DNA of 13,694 nucleotides from Clostridiales bacterium (GCA_012512335.1 JAAZEK010000428.1:1-13694); one strand, 5' to 3'; counted from the stretch's first letter, positions 5,790 to 13,553 are shown. The notes: generated by a model not told the origin, from the sequence alone. Made by a program: numbers and translations.

Positions 5790-6860
5790 TCACTTCAAAG
5801 ATTTAGCCTCAATTAGCTCTAAAACCTTGTCAATTCCGTTGCCTGTATCACTTTTATCCATAGTATCAATGTATTGCTGCCGGTTATGATAAAGCTCAAC
5901 AATATGATCATATAAGCTATCCTCTGTCATATTTTCCTGGTCCAATACCATGCTGAAATCTTGTTGATTAAAAGATTTCGCATTTAAGATTTGATCTCCA
6001 CGACTGGCGTTCAAGGGTAGAGGAATCAATAGTGCTGGCTTTTTTAATGCAAGAAATTCAAATATGGAGTTGGCACCAGCACGGGTTACCATCAAATCTG
6101 CTAAGGCCATAAGGTCTGGCAGCTCTTCTTTTACATATTCAAACTGCTTGTAGCCTGGATAGCTTTCCAGCTGTGCATCAAAATTCCCTTTTCCACAAAT
6201 GTGGACAACTTGGAATCGTCTTGTCAGCTTGGGTAGCAAGCTGCGGATAGCGTTATTAATTGCAACGGCACCAAGACTACCACCCATGACCATAATAACT
6301 GGTTTCTCGCTAGTAAAGCCACAAAATGCTCTTCCTCGCTCTGAATCACCAAGAAATAACTCTCTACGGATGGGGCTACCTGTATGAACAGCTTTTCCAT
6401 GGTCAAAATGAGCTAATGTTTCTGGAAAGGTAGTGCAAACTGTCTTTGCGAACCGGGTAGCAATTTTATTTGCCAAGCCTGGGGTTATATCGGATTCATG
6501 TACTATTACTGGAACACGGTTCAGCCAGCCTCCTAAGACAACAGGTACAGTAACAAACCCACCCTTGGAGAAGATAATTTGAGGCTTGATTTTGCGAATC
6601 AAACTAGCTGACTGTCCTACCCCTGCTATAACTCGAAAAGGGTCAGTTAGATTTTTGACATCAAAATATCGTCTTAACCTACCGCATTGTATGCTGTGAT
6701 AGCTAATATCAGGTATTTCGGATATTAGGTTTTTTTCAATCCCTGTTTTTGTGCCTATATAATGTATTTCCCAACCACGGCTTTTAAGCTCGGGGATTAG
6801 GGCTATGTTGGAGGTAACATGGCCGGCGGTTCCGCCTCCAGTTAATACAATTTTTTTCAA
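5790..6860 (-). CDS. murG: UDP-GlcNAc:lipid I N-acetylglucosaminyltransferase MurG
   Basis: MurG transfers GlcNAc from UDP-GlcNAc to lipid I on the inner face of the membrane, giving lipid II for peptidoglycan. The start is the TTG at 6860, with GGAGG 7 bases upstream, and it gives the family N-terminus (M/L)KKIVLTGGGTAGHV; the frame extends upstream to 6914 without a binding site. This gives 356 residues, normal for MurG. Visible landmarks are the first glycine loop GGGTAGHV with H14, FSKGGFV, HESDITPGLANK, the second glycine loop MGGSLGA, TRAGANSIFEFLALKKP, and the donor-site SRGDQILNA. This is the AGHV-type variant seen in Clostridia and the Bacillus cereus group. It stands apart from a division/cell-wall cluster and follows argS by 34 bases, presumably cotranscribed. 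Two one-mismatch DnaA boxes (6189-6208) fall in its coding sequence. Confidence 0.94.
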   Translation of the reverse strand: MKKIVLTGGGTAGHVTSNIALIPELKSRGWEIHYIGTKTGIEKNLISEIPDISYHSIQCGRLRRYFDVKNLTDPFRVIAGVGQSASLIRKIKPQIIFSKGGFVTVPVVLGGWLNRVPVIVHESDITPGLANKIATRFAKTVCTTFPETLAHFDHGKAVHTGSPIRRELFLGDSERGRAFCGFTSEKPVIMVMGGSLGAVAINNAIRSLLPKLTRRFQVVHICGKGNFDAQLESYPGYKQFEYVKEELPDLMALADLMVTRAGANSIFEFLALKKPALLIPLPLNASRGDQILNAKSFNQQDFSMVLDQENMTEDSLYDHIVELYHNRQQYIDTMDKSDTGNGIDKVLELIEAKSLK

Positions 6861-6894
6861 ACTCACACCTCCTGCTATTTCATATAAAAATATT

Positions 6895-8604
6895 TTACAC
6901 TTGCTCTGGTGCATGAAGCCCTATTAAATATAAGCCATTTGCCAAGGTTAGCTTTGTCGCTTTTACCAATGCTAGTCGAGAGCTTCTAACACCTATATCA
7001 CTAACCAAGATGGAATGCTCATGATAGAATCGATTGAAATCTTGGGCTACATCCACTAAATAACGGGTTAAGATAGAGGGCTCCAAATCCTTTTGTGCCT
7101 GCTTCACCTTATCCGGGAAGTCAGCAAGGGTTTTCGTCAACTGGTATTCTTCCTTCGATAGTAAATTCTTGCTGTCCAATTCAGATTCCTCTATGTTACC
7201 AGCATTATTGGCCTTTCGAAGTACAGAGCAGGCTCGTGCATGGGTATATTGAACATAAGGACCAGTTTCACCATCAAAATTCAATATTTCGTCCCAGGAA
7301 AAGGAGACATCCTTAATACGATTACTGGATAGGTCGCTAAATATGACGGCACCTACACCCATTTGTTGTGCTATTTTATGTTTGTTTTCCATATTTGGAT
7401 TTTTTGAGTCAATAGTCTCCAATGTTTTTTCTATGGCCTTTGATAAGATATCCTCAAGAAGAACTACATTACCAGTTCGGGTAGCCAGTTTTTCTCCGCC
7501 AATACTAACTGTTCCAAAGGGAACATGATGCAGATCTTTATACCAATCATATCCCATTTTTTCTATAACTTTAAACCACTGCTTAAAGTGCAAGCTCTGA
7601 GATACACCAGTAACATAGATGCACTTTTCAAAGTTATAAGTATCTTTTCGATAGATGGCTGCTGTAATATCACGAGTGGCATATATGGTACTGCCATCGG
7701 TTTTTAGAATCAAACAGGGTGGCATATCATATTCTTCTAAGTCTACAATCTTAGCTCCTTTACTTTCAGTAAGTAGGCCTTTGTCATCCAATTCCTTTAT
7801 AACAGGCTCCATTTTATCAATATAAAAGGCTTCTCCTGCGTAGGAGTCAAAGCTTACATCCAGCAAATCATAGACCTTTTGGTATTCTTCTAAGCTAATG
7901 TCTACAAACCACTTCCATAGTTTATGTGCCTCTTCGTCCTTTTGTTCTAAACGGAGAAACCACTGCCTTGCCTCATCATCAAGGGCAGAATCTTTTTCTG
8001 CTTCTTCATGGAATTTTACATAGAGGGCAACTAGCTCTTTAATCAGGCCTTCATTAACAGCCTCCTCATTGCCCCAGTGCTTATAAGCTGTAATTAGCTT
8101 TCCAAACTGTGTTCCCCAATCGCCTATATGGTTTACACCAACGCTGTTATACCCCATAAACTCGAATATTCGATATAGGGAATTCCCGATGGAAGTAGAA
8201 CGAAGGTGGCCTACATGGAAAGGTTTTGCTACATTAGGCGAGGAATAATCAATGACAATATTTCTTCCCTGGCCTATATTAGAAGATCCATATTCCTTAC
8301 CAGCTTCTAATATATGGGAGAGTATTTGTTGAATATAATTGCTTTGATTTAGAAAGATGTTCAAATAACCAGATAAATTTTCGATACGGTCGATATTCTC
8401 ATTTGGGGGAATAAGCTGAGATAATTCCTCTGCTATCTTAACTGGGGATTTCCTTAACACCTTGCTCAGCTTAAAGCAGGGCAAAGCTAAATCACCCATT
8501 TCAGGATTAGGTGGGATCTCCAGCATTTCAATTATTTGTTGTGGTTCCAGTTCTGGTATATGAAGAGCTAAAAGCTCGGAAACCACTGATTTTGCATTAT
8601 ACAT
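6895..8604 (-). CDS. argS: Arginyl-tRNA synthetase
   Basis: This class I synthetase attaches arginine to tRNA-Arg in the cytosol. The 569 residues match the usual length (about 550-590). The N-terminal tRNA D-loop-binding domain covers about 1-105. The HIGH-type signature is SSPNVAKPFHVGHLRSTSIGN, with H130-V-G-H133. NHIGDWGTQFG (158-168) is typical of ArgRS. The degenerate KMSKS-like loop is GGEKLATRTGNV (369-380); many ArgRS lack canonical KMSKS, so this is normal. The anticodon-binding helical domain ends with RLALVKATKLTLANGLYLIG and EAPE-like HAPEQV. GAGGT lies 7 to 8 bases before the ATG. A dispersed repeat and 127 bases separate it from the upstream apgM-like gene, and I see no good -35 box there, so it may depend partly on read-through. 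murG follows 34 bases downstream. Confidence 0.97.
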   Translation of the reverse strand: MYNAKSVVSELLALHIPELEPQQIIEMLEIPPNPEMGDLALPCFKLSKVLRKSPVKIAEELSQLIPPNENIDRIENLSGYLNIFLNQSNYIQQILSHILEAGKEYGSSNIGQGRNIVIDYSSPNVAKPFHVGHLRSTSIGNSLYRIFEFMGYNSVGVNHIGDWGTQFGKLITAYKHWGNEEAVNEGLIKELVALYVKFHEEAEKDSALDDEARQWFLRLEQKDEEAHKLWKWFVDISLEEYQKVYDLLDVSFDSYAGEAFYIDKMEPVIKELDDKGLLTESKGAKIVDLEEYDMPPCLILKTDGSTIYATRDITAAIYRKDTYNFEKCIYVTGVSQSLHFKQWFKVIEKMGYDWYKDLHHVPFGTVSIGGEKLATRTGNVVLLEDILSKAIEKTLETIDSKNPNMENKHKIAQQMGVGAVIFSDLSSNRIKDVSFSWDEILNFDGETGPYVQYTHARACSVLRKANNAGNIEESELDSKNLLSKEEYQLTKTLADFPDKVKQAQKDLEPSILTRYLVDVAQDFNRFYHEHSILVSDIGVRSSRLALVKATKLTLANGLYLIGLHAPEQV

Positions 8605-8681
8605 TAAACTTACCTCATTTCTTACTAATGGATTTATACGGATTAGAAATATAATATCACATTATAGGGATTAGATACTAG

Positions 8682-8731
8682 AAAGATTCCTCATTTCATT
8701 CGGAATGACAGTGGTTAGCGAAGGATCTTCC
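8682..8731. repeat. Copy of a common dispersed intergenic repeat
   Basis: On the minus strand this reads GGAAGATCCTTCGCTAACCA, then CTGTCATTCCGAATGAAATG, then AGGAATCTTTC. It closely resembles the widespread bacterial interspersed sequence with core TGTCATTCTGAGCG and AAGAATCT or AAGATCCTTCGC. It begins directly after the stop codon of the apgM-like gene and fills the gap before argS. The mismatches to the familiar form suggest an old, decaying copy. Recognition is from memory of the motif, not from a search. Confidence 0.55.
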
Positions 8732-9940
8732 TCAGGTATTTAAAAATCGGGATAAAAGAGCCGTACCTGATTCCTGGTGAATTCCACTATTTTTTGCAGA
8801 TACTTCATCGTAACAAGTGTTTCCACTTAATCTCTGTTCACTCTTTTGAATCATAACATAGGGTACTGGATCACTGGAGTGGGTTTTAATTGACAAGGGT
8901 GTAGCATGATCGGGCAGCACCATAAGCTTGTAATCATCATATTGTTCCAAGCCTTTTAGTAGTGGACCTATAACTTTATCATCAATCAACTCAATAGCTC
9001 GTACCTTGTTGTCAACCTCACCTCGGTGGCCACACTCATCTGGCGCTTCTATATGTAAATAAACAAAGTCTGTTCCATCCTTAAGAGCTTGAAGTGTAGC
9101 TTCCACTTTTCCAGCATAGTTTGTATCCAGAGTGCCTGTTGCGCCTTTTACATCGATAGACTCCATTCCCGCAGACAAGCCTAGACCCTTAACAAGATCT
9201 ACGGCAGAGATAACAGCACCTCTTAAACCATGTAAATCAAAGAAGGAAGGTAGAAGAGGTTTTTTACCTTGTCCCCAAATCCAAATAGAATTAGCTGGAT
9301 TTAAACCTCGTTGAACCCGTTCCCTGTTTATAGGATGAGAGGACAGAAAATGTGTGCTCTCTTCCATCATCTGAAGAATTATATCTGAGTTTTCTCCCTT
9401 GGGAAGATAAGGAGTAATCTTCTTATCCCTAATGTCATGGGGAGGTGTCAAATCATAGTCTAAAGATCCATTCTTCCACAATAGACAGTGCCTGTAACTG
9501 ACACCTTTATAAAAGCTCAGGAAAACATTCTTAAAATGACGGTTTACTTCTTCTATAAGAGGAACTGATTCCTCGGTTGTAATTTCATCACAGCTGTGAT
9601 CCAGCATTATCCGATCCTCATAGTTTTCCGCTTCTGACAAGGTGACCAAATTAGTTCGAAAGGTAACATCGTCAGCTGCCATCGGGACACCCATGCTGAT
9701 GGCCTCTAATGGGGAGCGGCCAGTATAATATTTAACTGGATCATATCCGAGAACAGAAAGATTGGCTACGTCACTACCTGGCGATAGCTTAGGAGGAATG
9801 GTGCTTACTAAACCAACCTCACCATATTTGGCAAAATGGTCCATGTTTGGTTTATTAGCTACTTGCAGCGGTGTTTTATTTCCCAATTGAGGTATGGGGT
9901 AATCGGCCATACCATCGCCTAAGACAATTATATACTTCAT
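8732..9940 (-). CDS. ApgM-family alkaline-phosphatase-fold protein: 2,3-BPG-independent phosphoglycerate mutase or proposed homoserine kinase
   Basis: A 402-residue member of the archaeal-type, cofactor-independent phosphoglycerate mutase family (two-metal, alkaline-phosphatase superfamily). The metal and catalytic landmarks are complete: VLGDGMADYP with D9, SPGSDVANLSVLGYDP with S56 as the likely phosphorylated residue, YYTGRSPLEA (71-80), the metal motif EAPDECGHRGE (D301, H305), and LPDHATP with D344/H345 followed by H354. Mutases convert 3- to 2-phosphoglycerate. A subfamily found in genomes lacking classical ThrB, typically beside hom or thrC, has been proposed to be a homoserine kinase, and the DECGHRGE wording and the hom gene 2.2 kb away fit that. 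The sequence alone does not decide, so I give no symbol. AAAGGA is 11 bases before the ATG, and a strong promoter and a foldable leader lie upstream. Confidence 0.85.
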   Translation of the reverse strand: MKYIIVLGDGMADYPIPQLGNKTPLQVANKPNMDHFAKYGEVGLVSTIPPKLSPGSDVANLSVLGYDPVKYYTGRSPLEAISMGVPMAADDVTFRTNLVTLSEAENYEDRIMLDHSCDEITTEESVPLIEEVNRHFKNVFLSFYKGVSYRHCLLWKNGSLDYDLTPPHDIRDKKITPYLPKGENSDIILQMMEESTHFLSSHPINRERVQRGLNPANSIWIWGQGKKPLLPSFFDLHGLRGAVISAVDLVKGLGLSAGMESIDVKGATGTLDTNYAGKVEATLQALKDGTDFVYLHIEAPDECGHRGEVDNKVRAIELIDDKVIGPLLKGLEQYDDYKLMVLPDHATPLSIKTHSSDPVPYVMIQKSEQRLSGNTCYDEVSAKNSGIHQESGTALLSRFLNT

Positions 9941-9981
9941 AATGAAACATATCCTTTTTACTTATTTTAATTTTCCTTCAT

Positions 9982-10061
9982 GTTACTGATCAAGAGTTCT
10001 AGAATGAATCGTAAACACAAGAGTGAGAGGAATATACTTTTATAAGGCTCTGAACAGTAAC
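9982..10061 (-). other. Foldable 5' leader of the apgM-like gene
   Basis: The predicted first bases of the minus-strand transcript, GTTACTGTTC (10061-10052), can pair with GATCAGTAAC (9991-9982): nine of ten positions match, seven of them in a row. This would close a loop of about 60 bases, ending some 24 bases before the ribosome binding site. I recognise no riboswitch class in it, and the enclosed sequence shows little further pairing by eye. Confidence 0.4.
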
Positions 10062-10067
10062 GTTTTC

Positions 10068-10096
10068 ATTATAACAGGTCGTATGCTATGCGACAA
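10068..10096 (-). promoter_or_regulatory. Extended -10 promoter of the apgM-like gene, with an overlapping palindrome
   Basis: On the minus strand TTGTCG (10096-10091), a 17-base spacer, then TGTTATAAT with the -10 hexamer at 10073-10068. Both the spacing and the TG of the extended -10 element are ideal. The start is predicted near 10061-10063, leaving a leader of about 120 bases. An inverted repeat GTCGTATGCTATGCGAC (10078-10094; seven pairs, 3-base loop) lies across the -35 box and spacer, where a repressor could compete with polymerase. Confidence 0.75.
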
Positions 10097-10111
10097 GAGA
10101 AGGCTAGCACC

Positions 10112-10141
10112 TTGACAGACAATGTTTAAAAATATTATACT
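10112..10141 (+). promoter_or_regulatory. Sigma-A-type promoter of gltX
   Basis: A perfect TTGACA (10112-10117) is followed after 18 bases by TATACT (10136-10141). The start is expected near 10148, giving a leader of about 175 bases before gltX. The divergent apgM promoter has its -35 box only 15 bases away (10091-10096), so the two could influence each other. Confidence 0.75.
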
Positions 10142-10167
10142 TAACGGGACAGATTCTAAATAGAAGT

Positions 10168-10299
10168 AGCCTTTCATCAATATCATGGGGAAGGGCTTTT
10201 TGTCATAATGCCTAGGAAAGTACAGATTTCCTTATAATGCACTTGACCTTAAAGGCATTTTAGCAAAGGCTACATAAAAATTACTTTGAGAAGCCTTTG
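10168..10299 (+). promoter_or_regulatory. Candidate attenuator in the gltX leader
   Basis: Four related segments lie in the leader: A AGCCTTTC (10168-10175), B GAAGGGCT (10190-10197), C CAAAGGCT (10264-10271), D AGCCTTTG (10292-10299). A with B gives an 8-base stem followed by five T's (10197-10201), a terminator-like structure. A can instead pair with C (7 bases), and C with D (8 bases, perfect). AATGCCT (10207-10213) also pairs with AGGCATT (10253-10259), and AGGAAA (10214-10219) with TTTCCT (10227-10232). The exclusive pairings look like a transcription switch. The conserved T-box sequence GGGTGGNACC is absent. Confidence 0.5.
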
Positions 10300-10322
10300 T
10301 TCTAAGTAGGGAGGAAAGATTT

Positions 10323-11783
10323 ATGAACGAAGTTAGAACCCGATTTGCACCGAGTCCCACGGGCTACCTACATATAGGAGGGCTACGAACTGCCCTATAT
10401 ACTTATTTGATTGCTAAGAAGAACAATGGGAAATTTCTATTGCGTATTGAAGATACAGATCAGGACCGTTTTGTAGAAGGCGCTACTGATGTTATCTACA
10501 ATACATTGAAGCTAGTTGGCTTACAGCATGACGAAGGTCCGGATATCGGCGGTCCTTATGGTCCTTATACTCAATCAGAAAGAAAGCCCATTTATCTGAA
10601 GTATGCCAAGGAACTTATTGAAAAAGATGGAGCTTATTATTGCTTCTGTACCAAGGAGCGTCTTGATAAGATGCGGGCTGATGCAACTGAAACCAAGAGT
10701 GATTTTGGTTATGACGGACATTGCAGACATCTTAGCCAGGAAGAGATAGAAGAAAAGCTTAACGCAGGATTACCCTATGTTATCCGTCAAAAGGTTCCTA
10801 AAACTGGAACTACCAGCTTTGAAGATGAACTGTTTGGCACCATTACTGTAGATAACAATACCTTAGAAGACGGAATCCTGCTAAAATCCGATGGAATGCC
10901 AACCTATAACCTGGCTAACGTTATTGATGATCATTTAATGAAAATCAATCCAGTGGTAAGAGGTAGCGAATATCTCTCTTCTACTCCCAGATACAACTTG
11001 ATTTATGAGTCCTTCGGTTGGGAAATACCCCAATACATTCATTTGTCTCCTGTAATGAAGGAACCTGGAAAGAAGCTGAGCAAGCGTGATGGAGATGCTT
11101 CCTTTGATGATTTCTATAAAAAGGGTTACTTAAAGGATGCCATTTTAAATTACGTTGCTTTGTTAGGATGGAGTCCTGGGGGCGATGAGGAATTTTTCAC
11201 CTTGGAGGAGCTGGAGAAGGTCTTTGATACAAAGGGTCTAAGTAAATCTCCTGCTGTTTTTGATGTTAATAAGCTTCGCTGGATGAATGGTGAATATATC
11301 AAAAATCTAAGCCTTGATAAATTCCATGAGATGGCTCTTCCTTATTATAAGGAAGCTGAATTGCCAGAGGGAATGAATCTTAAGAGAATTAGTTCTTTGA
11401 TTCATGGTCGCACAGAAGTGCTCAACGAGATACCAGATATGGTAGCTTTCTTGAATGTTTTGCCGGAATATGAGTCCGACCTATTTATTCACAAGAAGAG
11501 CAAGACCAATCTTGAAAATTCCTACGAGAACTTGACTAAGGCAATTGAAGTCCTAAATGATGTAGAAGATTGGAACGAGGATACCCTCCATCAGGTCTTA
11601 TTTGATTTGATTGCCCAATTAGGGGTAAAAAATAGTTTGCTCCTATGGCCAGTTCGAATAGCTGCTGCTGGCAAGCTGGTTACTCCCGGAGGTGCAATTG
11701 AAATCCTTGGACTACTAGGTAAGGATGAAGCTATGAGGCGCTTGCATATCGGACTGGAAATTCTTAGTGATGCATTAGAGTAA
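10323..11783 (+). CDS. gltX: Glutamyl-tRNA synthetase
   Basis: This class I synthetase charges tRNA-Glu; in Firmicutes it commonly also misacylates tRNA-Gln, corrected by GatCAB, though that is not testable here. The 486 residues are of normal length. The HIGH motif is FAPSPTGYLHIGGLRTAL (H17-I-G-G20), RIEDTD is at 41-46, and the KMSKS loop is KKLSKRDG (250-257). The zinc site is complete, with C107-x-C109 and C134-x-H136 in CFCTKER and GHCRH. The C-terminal anticodon-binding region holds VFDVNKLRWMN and the LLLWPVRIAAAGKLVTPGG stretch. GGAGGAAAG is about 6 bases before the ATG. It has its own promoter and a 175-base leader with terminator-like folding. Its TAA overlaps the ATG of a relic frame (TAATG), and a cysteine-cluster gene and hom follow on the same strand. 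Confidence 0.97.
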   Translation: MNEVRTRFAPSPTGYLHIGGLRTALYTYLIAKKNNGKFLLRIEDTDQDRFVEGATDVIYNTLKLVGLQHDEGPDIGGPYGPYTQSERKPIYLKYAKELIEKDGAYYCFCTKERLDKMRADATETKSDFGYDGHCRHLSQEEIEEKLNAGLPYVIRQKVPKTGTTSFEDELFGTITVDNNTLEDGILLKSDGMPTYNLANVIDDHLMKINPVVRGSEYLSSTPRYNLIYESFGWEIPQYIHLSPVMKEPGKKLSKRDGDASFDDFYKKGYLKDAILNYVALLGWSPGGDEEFFTLEELEKVFDTKGLSKSPAVFDVNKLRWMNGEYIKNLSLDKFHEMALPYYKEAELPEGMNLKRISSLIHGRTEVLNEIPDMVAFLNVLPEYESDLFIHKKSKTNLENSYENLTKAIEVLNDVEDWNEDTLHQVLFDLIAQLGVKNSLLLWPVRIAAAGKLVTPGGAIEILGLLGKDEAMRRLHIGLEILSDALE

Positions 11784-11863
11784 TGATTGATGTTGTAAAG
11801 GATGCTGAAATTCGAAATGATGTAGAAGGTTCCGATCATTGTCCAGTTGTCTTATATTTATAA
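11783..11863 (+). pseudogene. C-terminal relic of exodeoxyribonuclease III (AP endonuclease)
   Basis: A 26-codon frame starting in the overlapping TAATG at the gltX stop encodes VKDAEIRNDVEGSDHCPV followed by VLYL and TAA. GSDHCPV is the highly conserved C-terminal motif of the ExoIII/ExoA family, which repairs abasic sites; its Asp and His are catalytic. Upstream codons in this frame add only a few plausible residues before a TGA at 11768-11770, and the rest of the roughly 250-residue enzyme is missing. I infer that an xth/exoA gene once stood here and that a deletion or replacement joined its tail to gltX. No ribosome binding site is obvious, though coupling to gltX termination is possible. 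I do not expect activity from so short a peptide. Confidence 0.75.
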
Positions 11864-11902
11864 AGAGAAAGCAGTAGAGTACATACTAGGGGGAAGAGGT
11901 TT

Positions 11903-12154
11903 ATGAAATGCAGAGTTGGTTGCGGTGCTTGTTGCATTGCGCCTTCTATTTCCTCTTATATACCAGGTATGCCAAATGGAAAACCTGCAGGTGTGCGTTG
12001 TATTCAGTTGGATGAAAACAATTACTGCAAGCTGTTCGGGCAGAGTGAAAGACCGGCTGTATGCAATAACTTTCAAGCTTCCTTTGAAATGTGTGGGCAA
12101 ACAGCCCAAGAAGCTTATATTTATTTAAAAGATCTGGAAGAATTAACGAAGTAA
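11903..12154 (+). CDS. YkgJ-type cysteine-cluster protein (UPF0153-like, putative zinc/iron binding)
   Basis: A small 83-residue protein of the CxxCxxCC family, whose members are thought to bind zinc or an iron-sulfur centre and whose function is not established. It has eight cysteines: C3, C7, C10, C11 in MKCRVGCGACCIAPSIS, then C33, C42, C54 and C64. The family landmarks PGMPNGKPAGVRC, YCKLFGQSERPAVC and NFQASFEMCG are all present, so it is full length and probably functional. No signal peptide or membrane segment is visible. AGGGGGAAGAGG lies just before the ATG. It follows gltX and the exonuclease relic by 39 bases and precedes hom by 51 bases with no terminator, so gltX, this gene and hom may share a transcript. 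Confidence 0.88.
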   Translation: MKCRVGCGACCIAPSISSYIPGMPNGKPAGVRCIQLDENNYCKLFGQSERPAVCNNFQASFEMCGQTAQEAYIYLKDLEELTK

Positions 12155-12205
12155 AATAATAAACAAATAATAGCGAATAGCTAGTAGTTGGAAGAGAGGG
12201 ACATT

Positions 12206-13501
12206 ATGGAGAAAATTGTAGTAGGCCTAATGGGATTTGGTAATATAGGATCAGGTTTTGCAGCCATCCTTGAAGAAAATAAAGAGCAGATTAAAAGTTC
12301 TCTAGGCCGTTCTGTTGTAATTAAAAGAATATTAGTAAAGGATCCTGAGAATTTTATTGATTTGAACATTACCGAGGAGTATTTTACAGGGAATGCAGAT
12401 CTCATATTAAACGACCCTGAGATTGATATCGTGGTTGAACTTATAGGAGGAATTCATCCAGCCTATGAATATATAACCCGTGCTTTAGAGTCAGGAAAAC
12501 ATGTGGTTACAGCAAACAAGGCGGTTATGGCTATTTACGGAAGAGAATTATTCGCATTAGCAGACAAAAACCGTGTTAGCATCCGTTTTGAAGGAAGTGT
12601 TGGAGGCGGAATACCGATTATTGCATCCTTGACTAGAAGTCTAGCAGGTAATCAAATCGAGGAAATTGTAGGAATCATCAATGGAACAACTAATTACATT
12701 TTAACCCGCATGGATGAATCCAATATGAGTTTCCAGCAAGCCCTATCTGAAGCTCAAGCCAAAGGCTTTGCAGAGGCTGACCCAACATCTGATATTGAAG
12801 GGGAAGATGCAGCATATAAGATATCTATCCTTACGCACGTAGCATTTGGAGTATATGTAAAGCCTGAAGATATTCCTTGCACAGGTATTGGTCAAATATC
12901 AGAGACTGAAATTGAATTTGCCAACGAACTAGGATATAAGATTAAGCTATTGGCATCAGTTCGTAGAAATAATGGAAATGGATCCCTAGATATTCACGTG
13001 CACCCTACATTGGTGCCTTTTGAACACCCATTATCCTCCATAAACCACGAGTTTAATGCTTTGTTTATAAAGGGAAATGCAATTGGAGATCTCATGCTGT
13101 ACGGCAAAGGCGCGGGTTCATTGCCCACTGGTAGTGCGGTAGTAGGCGATGTGATGGAAATAGTTAGGATTATGAAAAATGATGTCTTTGAAGAGAAATT
13201 GTACACATCGAGATATCATATTGAACCCACATCTATTAGCTTAGGCTCCAGTGCTTATTATTTAAGACTTAAAGTGAAAGATAAACCAGGAGTTTTAGGC
13301 AAAATCACCACGACCTTTGGGAAAAACGGTATAAGCTTGCAATCTGTTGTCCAAAAAGGTAGAGGCGGCTCCAGTGTTGACCTGACACTTATTACTCATG
13401 AGGCAAAACGAGACAAGCTTGATATTGCTTTAAACGAGATCAGAAAAATAGATGAAGTAGAAAAGCTTTCTAGTATTTTAATGGTACAAAAAAGCCCATG
13501 A
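12206..13501 (+). CDS. hom: Homoserine dehydrogenase with C-terminal ACT domain
   Basis: Reduces aspartate semialdehyde to homoserine with NAD(P)H, the branch step to threonine and methionine. I prefer the ATG at 12206, with GAGAGGG 5 bases upstream, over the TTG at 12188; this gives 431 residues, normal for the monofunctional enzyme. Visible parts: the nucleotide-binding loop GLMGFGNIGSG (7-17), TANKAVMA (102-109), EGSVGGGIPII (129-139), NGTTNY (159-164), and the substrate site DPTSDIEGEDAAYK (192-205) with K205 as the likely catalytic lysine. An ACT domain (about 351-431; KDKPGVLGKI) suggests threonine feedback. A terminator follows. The apgM-like gene upstream may supply the next step (homoserine kinase); no ordinary thrB or thrC is in view. 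Confidence 0.96.
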   Translation: MEKIVVGLMGFGNIGSGFAAILEENKEQIKSSLGRSVVIKRILVKDPENFIDLNITEEYFTGNADLILNDPEIDIVVELIGGIHPAYEYITRALESGKHVVTANKAVMAIYGRELFALADKNRVSIRFEGSVGGGIPIIASLTRSLAGNQIEEIVGIINGTTNYILTRMDESNMSFQQALSEAQAKGFAEADPTSDIEGEDAAYKISILTHVAFGVYVKPEDIPCTGIGQISETEIEFANELGYKIKLLASVRRNNGNGSLDIHVHPTLVPFEHPLSSINHEFNALFIKGNAIGDLMLYGKGAGSLPTGSAVVGDVMEIVRIMKNDVFEEKLYTSRYHIEPTSISLGSSAYYLRLKVKDKPGVLGKITTTFGKNGISLQSVVQKGRGGSSVDLTLITHEAKRDKLDIALNEIRKIDEVEKLSSILMVQKSP

Positions 13502-13528
13502 AATATAGTATGATAATTGTTAGGATAA

Positions 13529-13553
13529 GCCATCTGATCTAGATGGCCTTTTT
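13529..13553 (+). terminator. Intrinsic terminator of hom
   Basis: GCCATCT (13529-13535) and AGATGGC (13541-13547) form a 7-base stem with a 5-base loop, followed by CTTTTT (13548-13553). It lies 27 bases after the hom stop codon and should end the gltX-ykgJ-hom unit. Confidence 0.9.

Noticed and set aside
6861..6914. Longer N-terminus for MurG
   Set aside because: The extension is atypical for MurG and overlaps the end of argS; the TTG at 6860 has an ideal ribosome binding site.
10148..10322. T-box riboswitch upstream of gltX
   Set aside because: The leader has terminator-like pairing, but the conserved T-box sequence that binds the tRNA acceptor end and a recognisable specifier loop are absent.
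12188..12205. Upstream TTG start for hom
   Set aside because: The ribosome binding site lies inside this extension and is well spaced from the ATG at 12206, where the family N-terminus begins.
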